From: Ruminococcus sp.
Lineage (GTDB): Bacteria > Bacillota > Clostridia > Oscillospirales > Acutalibacteraceae
DNA length: 52,833 nt
Assembly: GCA_023667385.1 (NCBI GenBank)
Contig: JAMPAE010000001.1
Coordinates: forward strand, 1 to 52,833
Reading direction: 5' to 3'
The notes below the pieces were generated by a model, which was given only the letters and a program-made list of their open reading frames with translations, did not search any database and was not told the origin of the DNA. The number at the start of each line of letters is the position of its first letter. Position 1 is the first letter of the stretch. The position numbers were made by a program, and so were the translations under genes. This document shows positions 1 through 5,397 of the stretch, in pieces.

Positions 1-38
1 GGGTGTTGATGTTGTAATCGCTTGATTTACAAGCTTGT

Positions 39-55
39 TTGCGGAGAGGACGAGA
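39..55. other. attL: attL core, 17-bp direct repeat
   Basis: TTGCGGAGAGGACGAGA is identical to 52804-52820. Bases 1-38 are therefore host DNA. Here the tRNA sequence stops after the core and runs into phage DNA (AAACAAAG), so this copy is the remnant and the right copy is the functional tRNA end. A stem-loop with arms GCTTG and CAAGC (20-24 and 30-34) lies 4 bp to the left; the same arms occur at the same distance from the right core. Confidence 0.88.
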
Positions 56-65
56 AAACAAAGAT

Positions 66-150
66 TGATATTGTGGGGTGTCATATAATGCCAAATGCTT
101 AATATCTTATGTTTTATCTTTTGTTTTGATATTGTGGCGTGTCATAGAAT
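66..150. repeat. Two 24-bp direct repeats beside attL
   Basis: Copies at 66-89 and 127-150 match at 22 of 24 positions. Both begin TGATATTGTGG and contain GTGTCATA, and their starts are 61 bp apart. Their place between the attachment core and the integrase gene is where integrase arm-type sites or excisionase sites lie in other temperate phages. That role is inferred. Confidence 0.6.
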
Positions 151-171
151 ATCAACTTTGCTTCAAAAAAT

Positions 172-191
172 CGTGTACATTTCCGTGTACA
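172..191. repeat. Tandem CGTGTACA motif, left arm copy
   Basis: CGTGTACATTTCCGTGTACA holds two CGTGTACA units 12 bp apart. A 19/20 match lies at 52753-52772 near the other end in the same orientation. A pair shared by both prophage ends fits integrase arm-type binding sites. The motif ends 3 bp short of the integrase stop codon. Confidence 0.55.
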
Positions 192-193
192 TT

Positions 194-1471
194 TCAAATC
201 TTGTCAAATTTGGTCATTGATTGCTTCTTCAATTCATCAACGATGGCAATGTAAGGCTTCATCGCTTCAAACTTTGAGTGCCCCGTCCATCGCATTATGA
301 CTTCGGCGGCAATGCCAAGTTGCAAGGCGGTGACAACGAATGTGCGCCGGGCAACGTGTGTTGTTATCAATGCCCATTTCGGCAAGACTTCTTCATGCCG
401 TTGGTTGCCGTTGAAATAAACAATCCTTGTAGGGGTGTCAATCCCGGCAGCTTTGGCAATGTCTTTCAAGTAAAGATTCATTCGCACGTTGCAAGGCACG
501 GGCAAGGCAAGGTCGTTTTTGAACTTGCATTCTTTGTATTTGTCAAGAATTGCCCTTGAATGCTTGTTCAATTCAATCTTTAAGCCGTCAACGGTCTTTT
601 GGGTCACGACATCAATGTGGTTTTCCTTGACATCGCACCGTTTCAACTTTGCGACATCCGAAAACCTTAACCCGGTGTAACAACAAAACAAGAACACATC
701 GCGGGTTTGTTCCAAATGCTTGTCGGATTCCTTGAATGTCATATCGGCAATGCGCTTGACTTCATCTTGGGTCAAATAGATTATTTCCTTTGCGTTGCCG
801 TCCGTGCCTTTCAACTTGGGTCGGAAAGTTTCGTGAACCTTGCCGGAATAATAACCGTGTGCATCCGCCCAACGCAAGAACCACCGAACAAAGGCAAGGT
901 TCTTGGCAATGGTAGTGTTCTTCAATCCCTTTTTCATCAGGAAAGCGACAAATTCTTGCATCTTTGCGTCCGACAAGGTATGAAACGAAATCAAGGGGTC
1001 AAATTCATTCAACCTTGATTTCATCGCCTTAAACTTTTGAAAGGTTGCATCCGTCCATTGGTTTTGCGCCCCCATTGTTTGTGTGAATCGGTCGTAAACC
1101 TGAAAGAACGACAATGAAACGGGGTCTTGAATGACTTCTTCAATCTTTGTGTGCCGTCCGACCATATCATTGAACAATTCCTTGATTTCGCCGGGGTCGG
1201 GAATGCGCTTTTCAAGCAATTCATATCTTGCCATTACTTCATTGATTGCGCCGCGCCATTCATCAATCTTGCGGTTGATAATCGTTGCGTCTTGAAATGA
1301 TGATTTCGCCCTTTGTTCGGCTGCATCCCATTCATCAAGGGGCAAGGACACGCCCAAAGGGAAATCAAGGGGCGTTTTGCCACGCAATGTCACACGCATT
1401 CGGATTGTGCATGAATCTTGATTTTTGCCCCTTTTGTGCGGCAAGAACTTGACCGACCAATTTATTATCAT
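194..1471 (-). CDS. int: Tyrosine site-specific recombinase (phage integrase)
   Basis: This protein of 425 residues should insert and excise the phage at the tRNA site. An N-terminal arm-DNA-binding domain (about 1-95) of the Bacteroidetes type is followed by a SAM-like core-binding domain (about 120-215) and a C-terminal catalytic domain. The catalytic residues are visible: R269 in TGLRFSD, H372 and R375 in HVARR, H398 in GHS and the nucleophile Y407. The gene reads toward attL and sits directly beside it. Its start overlaps the stop of the upstream regulator by 4 bp (ATGA), so the two are likely translated together. Length is normal for the family. Confidence 0.95.
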   Translation of the reverse strand: MIINWSVKFLPHKRGKNQDSCTIRMRVTLRGKTPLDFPLGVSLPLDEWDAAEQRAKSSFQDATIINRKIDEWRGAINEVMARYELLEKRIPDPGEIKELFNDMVGRHTKIEEVIQDPVSLSFFQVYDRFTQTMGAQNQWTDATFQKFKAMKSRLNEFDPLISFHTLSDAKMQEFVAFLMKKGLKNTTIAKNLAFVRWFLRWADAHGYYSGKVHETFRPKLKGTDGNAKEIIYLTQDEVKRIADMTFKESDKHLEQTRDVFLFCCYTGLRFSDVAKLKRCDVKENHIDVVTQKTVDGLKIELNKHSRAILDKYKECKFKNDLALPVPCNVRMNLYLKDIAKAAGIDTPTRIVYFNGNQRHEEVLPKWALITTHVARRTFVVTALQLGIAAEVIMRWTGHSKFEAMKPYIAIVDELKKQSMTKFDKI

Positions 1472-1761
1472 TTTGCGTCCGTTTTAAGCATCTTTCCACG
1501 TCCAAGCAACAACCATTCAGCCGACACGCCGAAATCGGTGCAGATGCCCGCCAATGCGTCCACGTCAATACATTTGTACGACATTTCTTCAATCGGTTTG
1601 TCAATGGTCGTTTTCAATGTCGCATATTTAACCCGGTTAAGGTTGTGCGCTTCACAAAATCCCTTGACCCCATCAATCTTTCCCAACTCAATTGCAAGGT
1701 TTAAGGCTTTGAAGAATCGGCGGGTGATTTCAATTGCTTGTGGGTTGACTGACTTTTTCAT
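1468..1761 (-). CDS. Small probable DNA-binding regulator upstream of integrase
   Basis: A 97-residue protein ending VSAEWLLLGRGKM. This closely resembles the C-terminal part of small CI/XRE-type repressors in Bacteroides elements, which commonly end in a SxEWLLtGxG motif. The N-terminal half is helical and may form a divergent helix-turn-helix. It is coupled to the integrase by an ATGA overlap, so it may control excision or act as a directionality factor. The DNA upstream of its start holds dense TGCA-rich repeats that could be its operators. The family is inferred from the C-terminal motif only. Confidence 0.7.
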   Translation of the reverse strand: MKKSVNPQAIEITRRFFKALNLAIELGKIDGVKGFCEAHNLNRVKYATLKTTIDKPIEEMSYKCIDVDALAGICTDFGVSAEWLLLGRGKMLKTDAK

Positions 1762-2138
1762 TATCTAACTTTTGTTATGCAAATGCAATGCAAATGCACT
1801 TCATTTGAATTATTTAATTTATTATCAATATTTTAAGTGGCGGTCGTTGGGCAAAAACTTGTTTTTTGCCCTATTACCCATATATAGTATATTATTATAT
1901 ATATATTTCTTTTCTTTTGCATTTCGTTGCATTGCAAGTGCATTGCATTTGCATTCGGTGCTATTGTTCAAACAGTTACAATTCGGATTTTTGCCTTTTA
2001 GTGGCAACTTTGGGCATAAATTGATGCACCAACGTGGGCATCTTTGGGGCTTCTTTTGGGCATTGAATGCAACTTTTGAAAATTTGCAGAATTTTTGCAT
2101 TGCAAATGTAGTGCAAAAGGAATGCAAATGCATGCTTG
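1762..2138. repeat. Non-coding region with TGCA-rich repeats and an AT-rich tract
   Basis: No gene is supported in these 377 bases. Three clusters of TGCA-containing repeats occur at 1777-1799, 1918-1956 and 2097-2133. They share words such as GCAATGCAAATGCA and the dyad TTGCA-N7-TGCAA (2100-2116). Between the clusters is a very AT-rich stretch (about 1879-1908) made almost wholly of TA steps. The region holds the leader of the minus-strand regulator and integrase operon, so the repeats are candidate operators. Related words recur near 10776, 10970, 17025, 30664 and 52413. Confidence 0.6.
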
Positions 2139-2570
2139 TTATTGTCGCCTTTGAACCCTGACCGTCTTTGACTGAATCGGGGTGCGCCCCTTGACATCAA
2201 AAATGGCTTTATAACCGCCGTCCGTGTCCGAAAGGAATTGCACGTTGATGTCAAGATTCCACCCACGCGGTTCATCAACGTGGATTGATTGCGTCTTGGG
2301 GTCATAGGTATATTGCCCCGTTGTGGTGTCCACCAAATCGACTGTGTGTTCGTAAATGTGCGTGAACGCCCCATTCGGTTCAAAAAGGTAATATTCGGGA
2401 TTGGTCGCCGGATAAAAGGTTGAACCGTCCTTGTAAGCTGTAACATCCCATTGCCCGGCAATCGTTGAAAGGACAACGGCGGGTTCATCCTCGGAAGCAT
2501 TGTCAGAGGAACACGCACACATGGCGATGCAAGCGCAAGCAAGGACAACCCAAGTGAAAATCTTATTCAT
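2139..2570 (-). CDS. Secreted lipoprotein, lipocalin-like
   Basis: A 143-residue protein with a lipoprotein signal peptide: basic start, hydrophobic stretch, and a cysteine-rich lipobox area (CIAMCACSS), with acylation probably near residue 20. The mature part begins with an acidic spacer typical of exported Bacteroidetes lipoproteins and continues with IAGQWDVTAY, the opening seen in small lipocalin-like beta-barrel lipoproteins. It lies in the leftward lysogeny-side operon with the repressor. It may be expressed from the prophage as a conversion or superinfection-exclusion protein; that role is inferred. Its start overlaps the upstream gene by 8 bp. Confidence 0.8.
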   Translation of the reverse strand: MNKIFTWVVLACACIAMCACSSDNASEDEPAVVLSTIAGQWDVTAYKDGSTFYPATNPEYYLFEPNGAFTHIYEHTVDLVDTTTGQYTYDPKTQSIHVDEPRGWNLDINVQFLSDTDGGYKAIFDVKGRTPIQSKTVRVQRRQ

Positions 2571-2916
2571 GGTTCATCTTGATTTTGTAGTCGGCAATCA
2601 TCTTGTCAAATTGCGCCTTGTCAACAAGCGCAAATTCTTCATCTTTGAGTGCAGCCAATTCAAGGGCATCAAAGATTTCTTGTGGCATTTCCGAATAATA
2701 AGCCGGAACGCCGTAAAAGTCCGACACGCGGATTTCAATTTTTGACATGATTACGTTATTGCATATTTGGGAATATTCATCATCGGTCAGGCACACAAAC
2801 GGCAAGACCATCGGATTCAAGGCACGTTTGAGGTCAATGGCTTCAATCTTATCAAAGATTGATTCAGGCAAACCGGGCATCTTAAACACCGGGTCGGCAA
2901 TATTAAGTCTTATCAT
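2563..2916 (-). CDS. Hypothetical protein in the repressor operon
   Basis: A 117-residue soluble acidic protein without a motif I recognise. It has no signal peptide or membrane segment. It is joined by a 4-bp ATGA overlap to the XRE repressor upstream and by an 8-bp overlap to the lipoprotein downstream. The three are almost certainly one transcript from the leftward promoter at 3439-3469. Cotranscription with a repressor suggests expression during lysogeny. Confidence 0.8.
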   Translation of the reverse strand: MIRLNIADPVFKMPGLPESIFDKIEAIDLKRALNPMVLPFVCLTDDEYSQICNNVIMSKIEIRVSDFYGVPAYYSEMPQEIFDALELAALKDEEFALVDKAQFDKMIADYKIKMNHE

Positions 2917-3329
2917 TGCTTTGTTGATGTTAAATTTTCAATGATTGCAAGAAGCCGTGAATTTTGTGCAACGACATCTTGATGGGTCTTTTTGAGGTCG
3001 GCAAGGTCTTTCCGTATGCTTGCAAGGTCGGAAGTCAACTTTTGCATCGGCGTGACATCCTCAAAGGTTTCAACTTCTTCTTTTTCTTCACTGACACGTT
3101 CCACAATCTTGTCGCCGTTAATGGCATCGCCGTGTTCAACGTGTTGCCCGCCAAAGACCGTGTGTTGCTTCGGTAATAAGCCACACAATAATGCGTCTTT
3201 TGACTTGGGAATCTTGCCGCCGGATTCCCAATTTTGGATTGTTCGGGCGTGAACTCCTAATCTTTCCGCAAGTGCTTCTTGCGAAAGACCTAATTGTGAA
3301 CGAATTTCTTTTATTTCATTTGCGGTCAT
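2913..3329 (-). CDS. XRE-family transcriptional repressor
   Basis: A 138-residue protein. Residues about 1-60 form a classic Cro/CI helix-turn-helix: IRSQLGLSQEALAERLGVHA followed by RTIQNWESG. The C-terminal half carries a heptad-rich stretch (about 95-135) that could form a coiled coil for dimerisation. I place the start at the ATG of MTANEIKEIR, since the upstream extension does not look like protein. A consensus promoter reading into it lies at 3439-3469 and faces a rightward early promoter across an inverted repeat. It is the best candidate for the master lysogeny repressor. Confidence 0.88.
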   Translation of the reverse strand: MTANEIKEIRSQLGLSQEALAERLGVHARTIQNWESGGKIPKSKDALLCGLLPKQHTVFGGQHVEHGDAINGDKIVERVSEEKEEVETFEDVTPMQKLTSDLASIRKDLADLKKTHQDVVAQNSRLLAIIENLTSTKQ

Positions 3330-3385
3330 AATCAGATAGTTACAAGTTGTTAACATTCTTTAACGCGAAATAATGTGTGATTGCT

Positions 3386-3416
3386 ATTGACAAACACGAA
3401 ATATTGTGTAACTTTG
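3386..3416 (+). promoter_or_regulatory. Rightward early promoter
   Basis: ATTG (3386-3389), 19 bp, TAACTTTG (3409-3416) fits the Bacteroidetes primary sigma factor pattern TTTG-N19-TAnnTTTG. The start point should lie near 3423. It drives the early operon from 3550. Its -7 box is the left arm of a perfect inverted repeat. Confidence 0.72.
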
Positions 3417-3446
3417 CAAGCGTAAACGGAACACGTTGCAAAGTTA
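3409..3446. promoter_or_regulatory. Perfect 11-bp inverted repeat joining two facing promoters
   Basis: TAACTTTGCAA (3409-3419) and TTGCAAAGTTA (3436-3446) are exact reverse complements separated by 16 bp. Each arm contains the -7 box of one promoter. The two start points fall inside the spacer about 10 bp apart. A protein binding the arms would cover both -7 boxes, so this is a likely operator of the lysogeny switch. Confidence 0.65.
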
Positions 3447-3469
3447 AAGCGAAAATGAGCGATTACAAA
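3439..3469 (-). promoter_or_regulatory. Leftward repressor promoter
   Basis: On the minus strand TTTG (3469-3466), exactly 19 bp, then TAACTTTG (3446-3439): a full consensus match. It reads toward the XRE repressor at 3329 and directly faces the rightward promoter. Confidence 0.78.
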
Positions 3470-3549
3470 TAGCAAAGATACGTCATTTTTCGCAAAGAAC
3501 ACGCAAGGTATGCCGAAAAACATAAAAACAAACTAAATATTTCGCAATA

Positions 3550-3738
3550 ATGAAAACTTACGACAAGACAATCAAAGCCGACATCACCATCAAGGTTCAC
3601 ACCGTGACCAACGCCGTCAAGTTCATGAATATGGCAAAGGAACAAGGCGCAACCCAAATCCAAGACAAGGAAACACGCGACAAAGGCGGTCGCAAGTATG
3701 AACTTAACGGTGAAATCACTTACATCTACATGGTCTAA
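3550..3738 (+). CDS. Small early protein of unknown function
   Basis: A 62-residue basic protein, the first gene of the rightward early operon. It has no motif I recognise; the pattern suggests a small alpha/beta fold ending in a strand pair (KYELNGEITYIYMV). The position after the switch promoter is that of Cro-like or anti-host proteins, but no helix-turn-helix is evident. Its start is preceded by ATTTCGCAATAATG, a leader shared with several other genes in the phage. Confidence 0.75.
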   Translation: MKTYDKTIKADITIKVHTVTNAVKFMNMAKEQGATQIQDKETRDKGGRKYELNGEITYIYMV

Positions 3739-3789
3739 TAATCATGGGGTGGTGCAATGCCGCCCCAATCAAAAACTTTCGCAATAATG
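3737..3789 (+). promoter_or_regulatory. Intergenic hairpin plus TTTCGCAATAATG leader, copy 1
   Basis: Directly after the stop codon of the upstream gene come AATAATCA, a hairpin with arms GGGGTGG and CCGCCCC and loop TGCAATG (3746-3766), an A-rich spacer and CTTTCGCAATAATG, whose ATG starts the next gene. A nearly identical unit lies on the opposite strand at 30189-30139. A translational control or mRNA-processing element is the simplest reading. Confidence 0.6.
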
Positions 3790-4197
3790 GACATTACAAT
3801 TATCAAGAATGATGATTTTGAAACCATCGGAATCAAGGTCACAACATCACACCCCGGTTATTTCGTCCCTGAAACCGTCTTTGCATGGGGCATAACCTAT
3901 GAAGATATGTATTTTTCAAAGAAAGTCCGTGGCGACTACTACGAAAAAGAAATCTTTGCCCTTGTAAGAGCCGGAAAGCAAGCGGAAGCCGCAAGCCATT
4001 TGATGCAGACGGTGGCACGGGTTATTGAAGAAGCCGGAATCAAGGTTGTACACGATGTTGATGAGTACGGCGAAAAACACGGTTATAGCATCGGCAAAGG
4101 CGATTATTATTCAAAGATTGCCGACCAAGCCAATGCAGAGGTTGAACGCCTGATAAAGAAACTTGAACAAGCAATTGCCGACCGCAAGAAGAAGTAA
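3787..4197 (+). CDS. Hypothetical early protein
   Basis: A 136-residue soluble protein. I choose the ATG at 3787 because it follows the TTTCGCAATA leader and the upstream codons span the hairpin. The N-terminal half is beta-rich (MDITIIKNDD onward); the C-terminal half is helical and highly charged, ending in a possible coiled coil (about 105-136). I do not recognise the family. Confidence 0.78.
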   Translation: MDITIIKNDDFETIGIKVTTSHPGYFVPETVFAWGITYEDMYFSKKVRGDYYEKEIFALVRAGKQAEAASHLMQTVARVIEEAGIKVVHDVDEYGEKHGYSIGKGDYYSKIADQANAEVERLIKKLEQAIADRKKK

Positions 4198-4204
4198 AAC
4201 CGCC

Positions 4205-4226
4205 GGGGCGGTGTAGCAGCCGCCCC
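4205..4226 (+). other. Intercistronic GC hairpin
   Basis: Arms GGGGCGG (4205-4211) and CCGCCCC (4220-4226) around an 8-base loop. It has the same stem as the hairpins at 3746 and 30160. There is no T-run after it, so it is unlikely to be a simple terminator. The next start codon follows at 4243 after CAATCCCAATATT. Confidence 0.55.
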
Positions 4227-4242
4227 GCACAATCCCAATATT

Positions 4243-4464
4243 ATGAGTAAAGAACTTTTTTCATTTCAAAAAGGATGGTTGCAGATTCCTAATGGCAACC
4301 TTGCCGAATGCCGTGAAAAGCTGATGAAAGCAATGAACATCACAACACGCGCCGCATGGGGCAAAAGGCTGAAAGGCGAAGTTGAACCCAAGATTTCGGA
4401 AGTCAAGGCGATTGAAAGCGTCTTTGCCGAATACGGAATCAAAGACCCTTGGGGAATGGAGTGA
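4243..4464 (+). CDS. Small hypothetical protein paired with the LuxR-type regulator
   Basis: A 73-residue protein. The middle part (RAAWGKRLKGEVEPKISEVK) has the spacing of a short XRE-like helix-turn-helix, but the match is weak. It ends IKDPWGME. Its TGA overlaps the ATG of the next gene (TGATG), so the two are translationally coupled. A DNA-binding partner of the LuxR-type protein is possible; the function is unknown. Confidence 0.75.
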   Translation: MSKELFSFQKGWLQIPNGNLAECREKLMKAMNITTRAAWGKRLKGEVEPKISEVKAIESVFAEYGIKDPWGME

Positions 4465-4859
4465 TGGAAGCCGCAAGCCTTACCAAACGCGAATCCGAAA
4501 TTGCGGAATTGTTCGCATGGGGCGCAAGCAAGAAAGATGTTGCAAATCGCCTTTTCATTTCGGAACGGACAGTTGAAAACCACGCCCGGAATATATATGC
4601 CAAAATCGGGTGTCAAAAAATCAATGAATTGTGCGCGTGGTGGTTTTGCACGACCTTTCACATATCCTTTGACCTTTCGCCCCTGAAACGCAAAGTGATT
4701 GCCGGAATGCTTTTGATGTTGATAATGCCGCAAATTTTCGCAATGGACAATCAGAACTTTTGCAGAATATCAAGGACAAGCACACGAACAATGACACGTT
4801 CAGTCCGCGCCCGGCGGTCGCGCCAAGAATCCGAACTTGATTTGTCAACCCTTTTATAA
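4464..4859 (+). CDS. LuxR/GerE-type helix-turn-helix protein with a membrane segment
   Basis: A 131-residue protein starting MEAASLTKRESEIAE. Residues about 5-60 are a complete GerE/LuxR DNA-binding domain, including KKDVANRLFISERTVENHAR. There is no receiver domain. Residues about 78-95 (VIAGMLLMLIMPQIF) form a hydrophobic segment, followed by an Arg-rich tail (RTSTRTMTRSVRARRSRQES). A membrane-tethered or very short regulator is unusual for this class. It could activate early or late phage genes. The earlier TTG at 4449 is a less likely start. Confidence 0.82.
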   Translation: MEAASLTKRESEIAELFAWGASKKDVANRLFISERTVENHARNIYAKIGCQKINELCAWWFCTTFHISFDLSPLKRKVIAGMLLMLIMPQIFAMDNQNFCRISRTSTRTMTRSVRARRSRQESELDLSTLL

Positions 4860-4867
4860 AATTCGCA

Positions 4868-5107
4868 ATGATGAAAAAAATAAAATACATCCTCAAAACA
4901 ATCACGGGCGGTCAGGACTTGACCCCGCGCCAAAGGCTGATTGGAATGTGGTGGGCAACGTCTTTGTCAATGACTTGTATGTGCGCCGAATCAATTCCCG
5001 CCTTGCTTTTCTTTGTCGCTAATTTCGGCATATCATCGCACTACCTTGAAAAATATGTTCCCGTGCCGGAAGATGATTCAGACCCATTTGATGATGAATT
5101 TGAATAA
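4868..5107 (+). CDS. Small membrane protein
   Basis: A 79-residue protein with a basic N-terminus, two hydrophobic stretches (about 25-38 and 42-56) and a strongly acidic tail (PVPEDDSDPFDDEFE). It is likely an inner-membrane protein with two short spans. The leader is TTCGCAATGATG, so by comparison with TTTCGCAATAATG the second ATG (4871) may be the real start. Function unknown. Confidence 0.72.
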   Translation: MMKKIKYILKTITGGQDLTPRQRLIGMWWATSLSMTCMCAESIPALLFFVANFGISSHYLEKYVPVPEDDSDPFDDEFE

Positions 5108-5110
5108 GCC

Positions 5111-5383
5111 ATGATTGATATTAACCCGAACACGCGGTTGATTGACTTGACGGTTGGGCAACTCCTTGAACTGATTGAATCGGCAAAAGGAACACCGACA
5201 CAAGAAGCGGCAAAAGAACGCCGCCTTGAATATGGCATCGCCGGGATTGCCCGAATATTCAATTGCAGCATAAGCACCGCAAACCGAATCAAGGCAAGCG
5301 GAAAGATTGACAAGGCAATTTCACAACGCGGTCGGTTGATAGTCATTGACGCGGAACAAGCATTGAATTTATTTAACAAGTAA
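5111..5383 (+). CDS. DUF3853-like small DNA-binding protein
   Basis: A 90-residue protein of the type seen in Bacteroides mobile elements: an N-terminal LTVGQLLELI segment, then GIAGIARIFNCSISTANRIK, a MerR/excisionase-like helix-turn-helix, and a C-terminal strand in which RGRLIVIDAEQAL is typical of the family. Such proteins probably bind DNA as excisionase-like or early regulatory factors. It lies 3 bp after the small membrane gene and 14 bp before the SbcC-like gene. Confidence 0.8.
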   Translation: MIDINPNTRLIDLTVGQLLELIESAKGTPTQEAAKERRLEYGIAGIARIFNCSISTANRIKASGKIDKAISQRGRLIVIDAEQALNLFNK

Positions 5384-5397
5384 AATATTAACTAACA

